From the NCBI GenBank assembly GCA_039881045.1, contig JAYWVB010000027.1, positions 62,001 to 126,000 on the forward strand: 64,000 nucleotides of DNA, in the 5' to 3' direction. A model generated the notes under the pieces. That model made no database searches, was not told where the DNA came from, and saw only the letters and a list, made by a program, of their open reading frames with translations. The stretch is from Chaetomium olivaceum. Taxonomy: Eukaryota; Ascomycota; Sordariomycetes; Sordariales; Chaetomiaceae. Shown here one piece after another: positions 46,272 through 57,883 of the stretch (position 1 is its first letter; each line of letters opens with the position of its first letter). Made by a program: the position numbers and the translations under genes.

Positions 46272-47860
46272 ATGTACAGACTCGGTCGCAGCCGCGCATT
46301 GGCTTCGGCCTTTGCCGCGCCCAAGGTGCGACTGAAACCCGCCGATAAACATGCTGACCTCGTTGGGGGAAGCTCCCGAAGCTGAGACTGACACCCGATA
46401 TCGAACGATAGGTTTCTCCGTCTGCTAGACTCCAGAGCATTGCGCAACAACAAAGGAGAGCCCTGAGCATCCACGAGTACCGTTCCGCCGACCTCCTCCG
46501 CCAGGTGAGGGGTCCCTCCTCAAAAACCCCCCTTGTCGAAGAAAAAAGAGCGCTCGCTGACACGGAATGGCGGATACCATACAGTATGGCATTGACCTCC
46601 CCAAGGGCTCCGTCGCAACGACCGCCGCCGAGGCCGAGGCGGTTGCGAAAAGCATCGGCACCGACGACATGGTTATCAAGGCCCAGGTGCTCGCTGGCGG
46701 GCGTGGCAAGGGCAGCTTCGATAACGGGCTCAAGGGCGGCGTGCGCGTCATCTACTCGCCCACCGAGGCCAAGATGTTCGCCGACCAGATGATCGGTCAC
46801 AAGCTCATCACCAAGCAGACGGGCGCCGGCGGCCGTCTGTGCAACGCCGTCTACATCTGCGAGCGCAAGTTCGCCCGCCGCGAGTTCTACCTGGCTATTC
46901 TCATGGACCGTGCCTCGCAAGGCCCCGTCATCGTGTCGTCGTCGCAGGGTGGCATGGATATCGAGGGTGTCGCCAAGGAGAACCCGGACGCCATCACCAC
47001 CACCTACATCGACATCAACGTAGGCGTGACGGACGAGATCGCCCGCGGCATCGCCACCAAGCTCGGCTTCAGCGAGCAGTGCGTCGAGGATGCCAAGGAC
47101 ACTATCAAGAACCTCTACACCATCTTCCTCGAGAAGGACGCCACCCAGATCGAGATCAACCCGCTCTCGGAGACGTCGGACCACAAGGTCATGTGCATGG
47201 ACGCCAAGTTCGGCTTCGACGACAACGCCGACTTCCGGCAGAAGGAGGTCTTTGAGTGGCGCGACACCACCCAGGAGGACCCGGAGGAGGTGCGGGCCGC
47301 CGAGGCCGGGCTCAACTTCATCAAGCTGGACGGCGACATCGGGTGTCTGGTCAACGGCGCCGGCCTGGCCATGGCCACCATGGACATCATCAAGCTCAAC
47401 GGCGGGCAGCCGGCCAACTTCCTCGACGTCGGCGGCGGCGCCACCCCGGCGGCCATCAAGGAGGCCTTTGAGCTCATCACGAGCGACCCCAAGGTGACGG
47501 CCATCTTCGTCAACATTTTCGGTGGTATCGTGCGCTGCGACGCCATCGCCCACGGCCTCATCAACACGGTCAAGACCCTCGACCTCAAGATCCCCATCAT
47601 CGCCCGTCTGCAGGGCACCAACATGGAGCAGGCCCACCAGCTCATCAACGAGTCGGGCATGAAGATCTTCTCCATCGACGACCTGCAGAGCGCCGCCGAG
47701 CGCGCCGTCCAACTTTCCAAGGTTGTCAAGATGGGTGCGTGGCCTTGTTGTCCGGAAGGATAGACTCTGTTTCGTGTGTGTGTGTTTGATACTGACTGAT
47801 TTTTTTTTTTAAATAGCTCGTGACATTGACGTTGGCGTTGAGTTTACGCTGGGCATCTAA
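46272..47860 (+). CDS. LSC2: succinyl-CoA ligase (ADP-forming) beta subunit, mitochondrial
   Basis: TCA-cycle enzyme subunit converting succinyl-CoA, ADP and phosphate to succinate, CoA and ATP in the mitochondrial matrix with the alpha subunit. Exons 46272-46325, 46412-46504, 46585-47734 and 47817-47860 give 446 residues. A basic presequence (MYRLGRSRALASAFAAPK) is followed by the mature start LSIHEYRSADLLRQYGIDLP. ATP-grasp features include VIKAQVLAGGRGKGSFDNG and EINPLSETSDHKVMCMDAKF. The C-terminal ligase domain has NGAGLAMATMDIIKLNGG, ANFLDVGGGAT and NIFGGIVRCDAIA. The final exon adds only ARDIDVGVEFTLGI. The frame is intact and the length normal. Confidence 0.96.
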
Positions 47861-48611
47861 GCTACCTTAAGAAGCGCCGCCTGGGGTTGGGTTGGTTTTG
47901 CCATATAGACTGGCTGCCAGGTCGATCGACAGACAGGTTGATGGTAGGGCTTTGGAGAGGTTCCCTTTGTTTTACTACGGCACTGCTACTACGGCTCTGC
48001 TTGTGTACATCCCAACCTGATGATGTTGAGCATGCTGTGGGTAATCCGTGTGTGAAGTGCGGCTGGGCGGGGTTGTGTGTGAAGGGGTTCAGGGGAAAGA
48101 AGCGGGTTACGTACTACTAGACTTGACTTTTTTGGCAATGGCATCTTTCCTTGTTGTTGTTTATGCTGGTTGTGGATCCTTCATTAGAGTTTCCCTGTCC
48201 CGCTGTTTCACATTTCAATAGTGATGGCGCTGAGAACGAGTTGAGCCGGTCCGGGCATCCATCTAGGTAGCTTGGATATTAGCCCATCTTTAACAGCAGT
48301 ATACGGATACGCGTAACGGCAAAACCAACACGGGGGGGTCAGTCAATTAAGCAGGTAAGGGTGCCAAGCCAACCCACTTTCACCCACTGCACTGCCTGGG
48401 CTCAGTTCCCCTACTGCAGGTACTGTACCTGACCTACCTGAGACTTCCACTCACTGTATTTATGAGGTCCTTTCATTCATGTGCATCCACCACACGACGA
48501 TCGAGACCATTTGCTTTTAGGCCCTCCACCACATTGGAACGACAAAGGAGCCCGCATCCCTCGAGCCACACGAATAGCACACTAAACCGCCCCCAATTCT
48601 GAGCTGACGTC
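47861..48611. other. intergenic region
   Basis: Lies between two plus-strand genes and holds the 3' region of the ligase gene and the promoter of the hydrolase gene. No coding signal is seen. Confidence 0.5.
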
Positions 48612-50822
48612 ATGCAACGGGCCCCGATCCCGGGCTCCGGATCTTCGATGGTCGACTCTTCGGACCCCGCCGCCACGCCCTTATCGTCGTTTAGCGGTTT
48701 AAGCCTGTCCAAGAAAGACGACCAAGATGGCCTCTCCGGACCGCAATGGAGTTACCGCGACCCCCGGACGTCGTCCACTCATTCCCTGGTACCATCGACC
48801 GACGATGGCGACGAGGACAACCGGAAACGGAGGCTCCTGGTCGTCTACATCCATGGCTTCATGGGGAACAACTCCTCTTTCCGCTCCTTCCCAGCTCATG
48901 TACACAGCTTTCTGAAGAACCTGCTAGTTGAGACCCATGTCATCCACACCAAGATATATCCCCGTTACAAGACGTACAAGTCAATCGATGTGGCCTGTGA
49001 CAACTTCAGCAAGTGGCTGGCGCCTCATGAATCTCCCAACACCGACGTGGTCCTTGTAGGGCACTCGATGGGTGGGTTGTTAGCTGCGGATGTGGTTCTG
49101 TTGGTATGTCTCCAACACGGGTTTCTCATCAAGTGCGCGGAATAAAGCCAGCTGACATGCGTACCTCCCCATAGCCACGCAACAACCCATACGATACATC
49201 ATATCCCTTCCGCCATCGGATCCTAGGTAGCATTTCCCTCGACGCTCCGTTGCTCGGTCTCCATCCCGGCATCGTGGTTTCCGGTATCGCGAGCCTGTTC
49301 CGGCCTGCGCCTAGCCCGCCGGGGCTGAACCAGGAGGCACAACCCGACTACCTCCAGCCCCAAGGACTCTCACCAGACCCATCTATCTACTCTGAGGTTT
49401 CCCCCCCATCGGGTGCTTCATCACCCGCCCTCAACCCGTACCCTTCCAGCTCGACAGGAAGCTCCTCTACCCTGCCGCCCCGCGACCCATACTTCAACCC
49501 CCCCTTCCCCAACGATGTGGCCTTCGTGGACCGCGGCTGGTTCAAAAACGTCATGCACTTTGCGACCAAGCACAAGGAGGAGAATCTGGTTTATGCCGCC
49601 GCGAGCCATATCGTGTCTCACCTCGAGTTTGGTGCGTGCCTGGCCGACTATCCCGAGCTGAAGTCCAGGTACAGCAGGCTTAGGCAGCTGGAAGATGACG
49701 TCGACGTGAGCCAGTCGGGGCGCGTGCGCGTCCGCTTTACCAACTACTACACCGTCTCAACGGGGATAATCAAGAAACCCAGGACGCCCTCGCCAGGTCG
49801 TGCTTCTCTCGACAGACCGGGCATGCGAGGAGACCCCGGGAGGCCATCCTATGAGACGAACCCGCTGACCCCGACCCTCAGGGAGTCGACTGAGGAATCT
49901 CGTATGCTGACTCCAAGGATATCGGTTGAGGAATACAGCGATGGGTCAGGACGGGACAGTCTTCAAATCCTTGAGCCTATGCCGGAGCCTGAGTTTGAGC
50001 CTGAGCTAAAGGCTGAGCCGGAGACTAAGCTGGAGACTGAGCTTGAGCCAAAGACCAAACCTGAGCTTGAGCATGGGCTAGAGCCCAAGGCTTCCAACCA
50101 GCTCTCCGAACCACCTTCCCAACATGAAGATGGCACCTCAGACACGGATCCCATACCAACCGCCACACCCACCGACGAGGACGCACCCCCTCTTGAAAAA
50201 GAAGTCACACGACAAGACTCCGGCCTCCCCCCAATCCCCTCCGTCCCTCCAACTCCCGCACCCCCCGACTTGGACGCCCTCCCCGACAAGGAATCCCGCA
50301 AACAAGCCCTGAAGGATTACAAGGCCGCTGTCAAAACCCACAGCCAAGCCACCAAAGCGCGCGACAAAGCCCTCAAGGAGCGCCAAAAGGCCCTCGACAA
50401 GCAGGAGCGCGAGGCCGCCAAGCTCGCCAAGAAGCAAGCCAAACTCCTCCAAACAAACCAAACCACGCCCATCCCCAACAGCAGTGGACGACGACGACGA
50501 CGACGGCGACTTCCATCACCACCAGCAAACAAAACAGACCCTCCAAAAACAAAAACCAACCGCCCAAAAAGAGAAGGAAAAGAAACCCCCGCGCCTCCGA
50601 AAATTCTGCATGCTCCCCTCCCAAGTCAAAGCCGGCCGCGACCCGGCCTGGGTCGAGGTCTACATGGAGGGCGTCGACGAAGTCGGTGCGCACTGTGGCC
50701 TGTTCCTGCCGGGCCCCCACTACGAGCGGCTGGTGGGTGATGTCGGGGAGAAGGTGGCGGGGTGGGTGTGGGAGGAGGCTTCGCGGCGGAGGGTTTTGGA
50801 GGAGGGCGGTGTGGGGAGGTGA
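48612..50822 (+). CDS. alpha/beta-hydrolase (DUF676/lipase-like), frame break near 50.47 kb
   Basis: Exon 1 is 48612-49103 and exon 2 is 49175-50822 (GTATGT..TAG). The hydrolase core has a strand and oxyanion loop (LLVVYIHGFMGNNSSFRSFP) and the nucleophile elbow VVLVGHSMGGLLAADVV. A conserved part with WFKNVMHFATKHKEENLVYA follows. A long acidic EPEPE-type region and a Lys/Ala-rich coiled-coil (KAVKTHSQATKARDKALKER) separate it from the C-terminal block RKFCMLPSQVKAGRDPAWVE..YMEGVDEVGAHCGLFLPGPH. That block is in another frame. Removing one base near the C4 run at 50473-50476 makes the frames continuous (712 residues). Substrate unknown; a lipid esterase is likely from the family. Confidence 0.8.
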
Positions 50823-51425
50823 TGAGATTTCTTTTTTTTGGGGGGGGGGGGGGTTGAGGGGTTGGGCGGTGGTGGGTGGGAGGTTGGAAGGGCTGAGGAA
50901 CGGGGAGGTTGTTGGGGGTGTGAGGGTGCGAGTGAGAGTGGGGATTGGGATTGGAGAGTGAGGTTAGGAAGTGAGAGAGGCGTCGAGTGAGCAAGGAGTG
51001 CGTGCTACGCGTTGGATTCATCATCCATGACACTCGCCGGGCTTCTCTTACGTACGTACCCCTTAGCTACGATCAAGCTAGATGTGTCTTCTGAATAATA
51101 ATGTCTATTATGTATCGAACCCTTCGCTATCTGACTTACTAGTCTAGGTCCATTATGTGAAAACCTGCCAAGCTACCAAAGGGGGCTAGGAGACGACGAC
51201 GCCGCATCTTTGCGTTGGTGTATGCAAGGAACAACGGGGAGACGCACACTTGCGGCTCAAGGTTCGATTCCAGGAGTCGGAGTGTTGGCCAATCAATTCC
51301 ATCCGTATTGTTGACATACCTGGAATTCTGAAGGCGGCGAGCTGGAGCGGGTTGGAAGAAGAGTTGCCGTGTTTGGTAGGGGCCTGGATAGTTAGTGGTA
51401 TGCTCGAGTGTCCTACTACCGGTTG
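50823..51425. other. gene-free region with T8 and G13 tracts
   Basis: Directly after the hydrolase stop lies a T run followed by a long G run (about 50832-50854), then G/T-rich sequence to about 50960. No gene is supported. Confidence 0.5.
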
Positions 51426-51713
51426 AGGCTAGATATACAAGTCTTGAATTCTCCAATATCACCGACCACCCCACCATCTCCATAGCGCAATAGTCACTGT
51501 GCGGGTGGTCGAGGCCCCGGGGCTAAAACTCCTGGTGTCTCTCACCGAGAGGTCACCAGTTCGAGCCGCCCCGCAGGCTTGCGAAAAATAAGGAGGGGTT
51601 TATAATCCCCTTCCTCGCAGCCCGAAGTAAACCTCCACTTTAGGGGTTTCGTAACCTGCCACCTCCCTCGAAAAGGGGGCTGGTGGGTGAGCTTTTGCTC
51701 TTCCTGTTACCCG
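51426..51713 (+). mobile_element. structured SINE-like repeat, copy 2
   Basis: Diverged partner of 14066-14391 in the same orientation. The outer hairpin CGACCACCC (51463-51471) pairs with GGGTGGTCG (51503-51511), with A-box-like TAGCGCAATAG (51483-51493) between them. Next is a near-continuous stem CTGGTG (51532-51537) with CACCAG (51554-51559), enclosing CTCTC-ACC-GAGAG (51539-51551). The B-box-like AGTTCGAGCC is at 51558-51567, and CGGGGC can pair with GCCCCG around the whole inner stem. The 3' block GGGTTTCGTAACC..GCTGGTGGGTGAGCTTTTGCT ends near 51700. This copy appears less mutated than copy 1. Confidence 0.6.
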
Positions 51714-52825
51714 ACATCTCTTTTTGTTTTCTTCTAAGTCGCATAACAGACGCTCCTCTTTAAGCGTTTTGATTCTACTTATTGGTCTTCTTGCTAGTTA
51801 TTATTCGAGGCAGTTTCAGTTCCCAAATAATGATGCCTAGTTATTGTATTCTCGAGCGTATGTCGATCTATACGTCTCTTGCTCAATCTCATTGTTCGTG
51901 AGCACACTAAGCTCACACTACCTAGGAGACAGGTTGCAGAACGATAAAGCTGGGAGGGATGATACACCCTTTCCGACTACACACGGAACACGAACAACGT
52001 CAACTGAAACACACAATCGCTGCATCATTATTGCATATATTTATCGCCTATCTCGGCCCAGCGAAACGCGCTGCGGGCATAAAACCATAGATAGACGTAG
52101 CAAAGTAGGTAGCAAGGGTGCCTTCCCATCATATCATCCACGACCGGCGCATAATCGTCGTCGCTTTCTTCCAGACTCGCACGTAACAAGAAACCGTTTT
52201 CGTCTGCCCGTGCCGTCGTTAAAGCCAAGCCCCATCCTAGGACGACGTCAATGGCTCCCGGCGTCCAAAATGCAGAAACCATCCCCGGAAATATAGCAAG
52301 GCCCTCTCTCATTCTTTAGGAACCGGGTTTGAGGGCAAAAAAAAAGAAGAAAAAAAAGCCAAACCCCCAACGCCATGCTGAATGTTTGTTGAAATGCAAA
52401 TATGAGCCAGCCTCAGCTGCTCGAGGCTCGCTGATAGGCGGCGTGGTGGTGACCGTCCGTATCTTAATGCCAGCCAAGGAGGGACCGACACCACTCCGTC
52501 CGAGGCGTCACACCTCGAAGTTGTAGCCCTCGTACTTTTTCTTCCCCCCTTCCATCTTCGCGCTGGCACCGGCAAGCCTAAAATCCCTGACCGTCTTTGT
52601 TTAGTCTCGGTTGTCGCCTGTCTCTCGACTTCGATAAGCGTGCGCAGGACAAGGCGCGATGGGATTGCTCTGCTTTGCTGCGAGGAACGTCTTGTCAACC
52701 GAGTCAACAGGTATCACCCTGAACACTGATCAGGTGGCTGTTTCCTTAGTGCGCTGCAAACGGGGTCTGCCTCTCCCGCGGCGCGGTTTGGTAGGCTGGC
52801 TGCCTGGCTTGGCACCGGTGACGTC
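51714..52825. other. intergenic region with one unexplained coding-like block
   Basis: Mostly noncoding. On the minus strand, 52607-52508 reads TKTVRDFRLAGASAKMEGGK then KKYEGYNFEV and a stop, with strong G/C at third positions in its second half. In the same frame upstream, beyond a TAA, a less biased stretch reads QSNPIAPCPAHAYRSRETGD. No start codon or complete gene could be built around it. Confidence 0.35.
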
Positions 52826-54133
52826 CTATGTCCCGGTGACGCCAGCGCCGTAAGCCGGTTGCCGCGTCTGGTTGGGGTACGACTGGTGTGCGGCTTGATG
52901 TGCCTATGTGTTCTGGGTCAGCAAAGGTTTCTCATCAGACTGGATCGTAGTCGTTGATGAGCACCTTTTTTCTTCCGCTTCTGGCCAGAGGACATGTCGC
53001 CCTCTCCAGTTGAATAGCCGGGATCGGCGCCGGCCTCGTCGTCGTAGCTCTCGCCGTATCCTTCGAAGCTGCTGTCACCGTAGCTCCGTTTCTTGACGGT
53101 CCGCATCGACCTGGATGCATCCTGCAGGAGGGGGGTGCCGGTCTTCGGCCGGGGTAGGCCTTGCGGACCTGCAGACGGAAGGGGAGTGTTGGGCGCTGTT
53201 GGTCTAGCCGACAGTGCCTGCCTCTCGCCCTTGCCGGGGCCCATCTCCCCCAGAACAGAACTGTCCCACTGGGCTCTCGGGACGACGCCCCTGCTCATGG
53301 TCATAGCCCTCGTCAACTTCTGTTGCACCTCGGTGGTGAAGCCATCCCTAATATCTTGCCCCCGGACATGTTGAAGATCCCAGACGTCTTGGGGCAGCTT
53401 CATGAGGTACGACAGGCCGTACTCTCGGTTGGGGTCTTGCTTGTCTTCGTCGAAGTGGCCTTGAACGCCAAGCTTCTTGATGTGGCCTTTATACGTTTTC
53501 CTAAGCGCATTCTTTTCGCCGTTGGGCAGCACACGGGCAACCTCAATAGCGAGCCCCGTCAAGCCATACCTCTCGAAGAGGTCTTCCGACACATGGGGCC
53601 GGGGCCGAGGGTGCGCTGCAGAGTCAACACGTTAACCAAGTCTCTGGGAAAACAAGAAAGGAGCCGAAGTGTATGTTGGCTCCTCAATCGTGGCAGCCGG
53701 GGGGAGGGCACCATAGCGGGCCACATGCGCCATGGTAAGAGCGAAGTGGGGACCCCTGTTGCCGCCGTGGCACATGCCGCTGCTTGATACAGGTAGTGTA
53801 GAAGGGAGTCTTACGAGTTCTGCAAAGAAGGTATTTCTCGCCGACATCCAAATGAAGGTCGTCGATACCAAGATTGCGGTCCTCGACGTGAACTTTCTTC
53901 TGCGCTCTGCCGCCCATGTCATCGCCATCTCGCTTGCGCTTGTGTGGGGAGTCGTCTCCCATGACGGTGTCTTGGGTCATTTCCGAAGGTATCGAGCTTC
54001 CGTTGACACTGTGGGCGGGGGTTGGCAGCGTGGTCGTGGTCGACGTGACGGAGCCGGTCATGCTCATCATCAGGTCGCTCGTGTTAGGAGAGAACTGGGA
54101 AGGGCTTTGCGGTGTCTGAGGGTGACAGGACAT
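52826..54133 (-). CDS. rox3: Mediator subunit Med19/Rox3
   Basis: Subunit of the Mediator head module, which links activators to RNA polymerase II. Minus-strand exons 54133-53815, 53615-52965 and 52903-52826. The start MSCHPQTPQSPSQFSPNTSD is preferred to an upstream in-frame ATG at 54238. The Rox3 core is NLGIDDLHLDVGEKYLLCRT, PHVSEDLFERYGLTGLA and LPNGEKNALRKTYKGHIKKL. The second half is Pro/Ser-rich with GYGESYDDEAGADPGYSTGE and a basic QKRKKK. The last exon reads AHQAAHQSYPNQTRQPAYGA then GVTGT, fitting the C-terminus I remember for this family. The phase agrees only if the T6 run at 52966-52971 had five bases. Expected length 348 residues. Confidence 0.85.
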
Positions 54134-54316
54134 GATGGACCGAGGATGCGCGAATGCGGTGATGTCGGACCGGGTGGGCGGGCGTGGGTAAAACCTTGGC
54201 GCGGAGGTCGCTCTGCGTTGTGGCGACCCGGACAACAAAGAAAACCCGACTAGAGGCGGTCGCTCGACGCTGGTGCGGCAAGAAGTCGGTTGCCGTATTC
54301 GGGAGACCGATTCGCT

Positions 54317-54629
54317 TTACTGCGCCCGAATGAACGATGCGCGCGGTAGGAGAGGTGAGGAGGTTGTGGTCGTGACGAGTCGCGCGAAAACGGCGATGGC
54401 GGCAATCACCGAACCCCCAATCCACCAACACTCCTCCTGCAAGTCGGCGGACGTCAGAAATCGAATCCAGAGGATACTGCGAGTCAACGGAGCGGTCTCT
54501 GGATCGTTAAATCGATATCGGCACGGGATCGCAGGCCTCGTGGGGGCGCTGGGCGATAGAAATCGGTTGAGCGGTAGGAGGGTTTGTCGATGATGAACGA
54601 GGTGAACAGGCGAGAGAGGAGGCGCTCAT
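54317..54629 (-). CDS. possible small membrane protein, frames unresolved
   Basis: Low-confidence candidate. From ATG 54629 the frame MSASS passes after one base shift into LLSRLFTSFIIDKPSYRSTD and FYRPAPPRGLRSRADIDLTI, then QRPL. A possible intron (GTTGAC..TTGCAG, 54437-54488) leads to EECWWIGGSVIAAIAVFARL, a likely membrane helix, ending FIRAQ at 54317. The exon phases do not agree without a further one-base change. Composition and the aromatic-helix pattern look coding, but a chance reading cannot be excluded. It sits in the promoter side of Med19. Confidence 0.3.
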
Positions 54630-56454
54630 TCTTCCTGCTGGGTCCCAGAGAAAGAGTGGGCCCACTTGCCCAGCCCGGCCGTGGCCTCCTCCCTTCCCCC
54701 CAGGGCCGCACCATGCTCGAGAAACTTTCCTCGCGTGACAGCCAATCGGGTTTAAGCAACCACTTCGGTCACTTCTGCTCCCCCCAACATTGACGGGTCG
54801 GCGTGCTCCGAGTACGAGTTCTCCGGAAAGATGGCTTCAGGCCTTTGACCTGCTCTAGAGGGGACAATAGGCTTTCACTTCAATCAGCATTTCGTGCCAT
54901 TCTTGATTCTTTATGCCCCAGCCAATTGATAATGAATTGGCCATGCTCGAGAAAGTCGGGTCCAACGTCTACATTGGTCATTGCGGAACCGCTCATTTCG
55001 TCTCACCGGCCGCTGTCACCGTTTCTTTGGACCCCCAGACGTCAAGAGGGCCCAGGCAACAGGGCGGACTGTGGGGCTGCCGTCCAGCCCGAAACCCAGC
55101 TTTCCAAGTTGCTGGGCTGGATCGGCCTCGGGATCGGAGACATTGTGGGAGTTGGTATTAAACACGATAGTTACAGTACTTATGGAGTTTACGAAGTGTA
55201 ATGTTTCAAGATCTATATTTCTTGAATAAATTCAGCACTGGGTTGTTCAACGCAAAACCGTTTAGCGAGCGTCGATTCAAGGCGGTCAGTTTTCTGAGAG
55301 CGGTTGTTGCAACCTCCTCACATGACTTCGAGAATTATGGTCAAAAGGTGACACAAGTAGCCCAACAACTCCCCAAGGCTCGGCAGCAGAGTTACAACCT
55401 GTAGGTTCGTCCATCTGCGGCCCCGTCCTCAGCCGCCCGTCTGACACGTTGTGCGCCCGAGTGACCTCGGTCGCCTGACTCATCGGGCAACCACTGTCGC
55501 CAGCCCAATCTCTCGTCCCTTCCACCACCAACTGCAGTAAAAAACCTGCGCTAGTGTGCGTCCTCATCATATTTGGTTGTCGATCGAAAAGAACCCAGCG
55601 TCGTTTTTTCAAGCCCGTCGCATCCGCAGCCAATCCAGCCCGTCCGCCCTCCACCAATCCTCCTCTTGCTCCAGGCCCATCCTTCCTTGCCACGCTCGAC
55701 AAGCAAACGTTGGCAATGAAAGATAGAAAATGGCTTCTCTTGGCGAGAAATGATTTTTTTCCAAAAATTCCCCAGCCAGCCGAAGCCAACTGAGAGCGGT
55801 CAGGTATGTAGTTTTCAACTAGCAAAAACGTGATCTCGGACGAATCCTCACTGATACACGTAAAACCCCTGCACTTGGATGGAGGAAAAAAAGAAGAGAA
55901 GAGGATCAAGATTCTGGGGCGCGCGCGAGATTTTTATAGACAGGGTTGGTGGCCTGTGCACATCCGCAGCCTGGAAGTGGGGCTTTGTCGGGAGGCAACG
56001 AGCCTGGCGCAGTGGCCCTCCACCGATCAACTGGCAAGTGGCAGTATCTTCCCTACTGTACCTCACGGCAGGTGCTCAGGTGCGCCCACCTGATTCACAC
56101 TTTCCATCGCATGCAACGTCTGGTACAGAAGGCCTATCTAGAGACCTGAGTGGCAGCTGCTGAATGCCTGGAACATGTCCATGGTCGCACCGCACCGCCT
56201 GACACCGGCAATCTGAAACGGCCAAATCATGGGTCGCCAGTCGGTCCTCGTTTGCCAGGCCCGTGTCTCACTCACCACTTTAGGATGAGACAAGGCTACC
56301 TGATCAACACCTATGTGAAGTCGAAAGGGCTAACAAGACAAAAATGTTACATGTTACATTTGCTGTACGGAGCAAAACGACCCCTTGGGTACTCGCCCAA
56401 AGGCGATGAAGGCATATAGTACAGTGTGTAAATCCAACCACTCTAACTCCTACC
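54630..56454. other. gene-free region
   Basis: Open frames up to about 200 codons occur, but none has recognisable motifs or intron logic. A/T content rises at 55180-55260 and near 56340-56420. Nothing is annotated. Confidence 0.45.
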
Positions 56455-57370
56455 TCACCGGACGAGTACCTGTCCCAGCGGAGGTTTGGCGTTTAGCCCC
56501 TTGACCACGACACGCGAGATAAGATCGCTCGAGTGCTCCTTAATCATCTCCCTTAGCGCGGACCGCTCAATAACAATCCTGCCCGTCTCCAGCAGATCCT
56601 TAACATCAACATCCTCCAGCTCCAGCGCACGGCCATTCTCCCCCGCAATCTCCAAGCCCGTGAACAAGTTTGGCCGCCGGTCGCCCGTGATGAAGGTCGT
56701 CCGGCCATTGTCCCTGTCCCACTGCAGCGCGGTCATGAGCTCGCCGACGTACTTGCTGATGAAGCTGTCCTCGAGCTCGCGGCCCATGGCGCCCGCCTCG
56801 GCTAGCTGGAGGAACTCCTCGGGCAGCGGCAGCTCCAGCCCGTCCTCGGTCACGATCAGCTCGCGCGCGGCGGTACCGGTACGAGAGCGCGGTGCGCCAC
56901 GCCAGGTCGTACACCTTGCGGTTGAGTTTGGTGCTGAAGTCGCGCGGCTTGGGCCCAAACGTCTTGCCACCTCCCTTCATAAGCGGGGACTGTTTGGTGC
57001 CCACACGGGCGCGGCCGGAGCCTTTTTGCGGGCGGAGCTTGCGATGCGAGCCGTGCACCTCGAAGCGAGTTTTTGACGACGCCGTGCCCTGCCGTGTCTT
57101 GTCGCCTTCGTAGATAACAGCCAAGTGGAGGATATCGCGCGCGCAGGGGGAGGTGTAGGTGCTTGGTGGACCAAGATTCGAGCGAGCGCGGTTCGAGCGT
57201 GGGGAAAGCGTGGATGGTAACGGGGACGGTGGTGACTGTAGGCACCTGTTAGCAGGCCTCCTAAAATGAAAGCAGTAACGAGCTGCCGAGTCGATGCACG
57301 TACGGGGATTCCACGCCTCGGTGACGGATCGTGTGATGTTCGCGGGCTTCGTCTCGACTGTGGTTGCCAT
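56455..57370 (-). CDS. YML6: mitochondrial large-ribosomal-subunit protein uL4m, two frame breaks
   Basis: Component of the mitochondrial 54S subunit near the exit tunnel. Minus-strand exons 57370-57304 and 57235-56455, with a GTACGT donor. The first exon reads MATTVETKPANITRSVTEAW. Family blocks are RDILHLAVIYEGDKTRQGTA, RPQKGSGRARVGTKQSPL, GGGKTFGPKPRDFSTKLNRK, VYDLAWRTALSYRYR and ELIVTEDGLELPLPEEF. The C-terminus is NAKPPLGQVLVR. These blocks lie in three frames, switching at CG runs at 57136-57144 and 56862-56869. One base less in each gives a 281-residue protein with the usual LPLRRDILH and YRYRR-x-ELI joins. The strong conservation on both sides argues for sequence error. The gene is head to head with mL38. 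Confidence 0.85.
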
Positions 57371-57883
57371 TGACCTCCTGCACACCGCAGAAACTTGCCG
57401 ACTCTAGTGTAGACACCCCAGTGTCAGCTATGAAAGCCCAACATCGCATGAGAAAGGAGACCAACCGGCAGGGCCCTGCATGGCTGTGCTGCAAGACTCA
57501 AGCCCCTCATAGCCTCGCTGAGGCTCTTCATCCCTTGCCGGCCATGGCCGTAGTGCGTCGCAGGGATTGCGACCGGTTCTATGCTGTAGGAGGAGTGTCT
57601 CCGAGACCGTCGGATATTTTTCGTCTGTTTTCGTTCACAAAATTACCATTCCCATCCACGGAGTCGTCCACCACTACCGCTGTTGATGTCCCGCGAAAAA
57701 AGATCTGGAGGAGCAGCGCACAGACTCCCCGAATCGCGGAGCTTGCCGACCCCTGCACGCCGCCCACGCACGGGTCCCACGAAATTTCGTCGGGTGCGGT
57801 TCTTGGGGGGGCAGAAGACTCCGGCTCTAAATTGAGAGCGTTCCGCTCCAATTTTCCGACGCCAATTCCCTCCACCCGCCACC
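57371..57883. promoter_or_regulatory. bidirectional promoter of two mitochondrial ribosomal protein genes
   Basis: A 513-base region separates the start codons of uL4m (minus) and mL38 (plus). Sharing it would allow coordinated expression of two 54S subunit proteins (inference). No factor site is claimed. Confidence 0.55.

Noticed and set aside
46267..47712. 481-codon open frame on the minus strand
   Set aside because: It lies exactly opposite the intact succinyl-C­oA ligase gene and is explained by its G/C-rich codon usage; there is no intron logic and no family motif.
39659..50822. Secondary-metabolite gene cluster around the P450
   Set aside because: No polyketide synthase, peptide synthetase, terpene synthase, transporter or cluster regulator lies next to it; the neighbours are housekeeping or hypothetical genes.
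51239..51285. Exact B-box GGTTCGATTCC suggesting a tRNA gene
   Set aside because: Flanking bases do not form a T-stem, and no acceptor stem or matching A-box arm is present at tRNA spacing.
55286..55909. 207-codon minus-strand open frame
   Set aside because: No motif, mixed composition and no conserved-looking segments; treated as noncoding.
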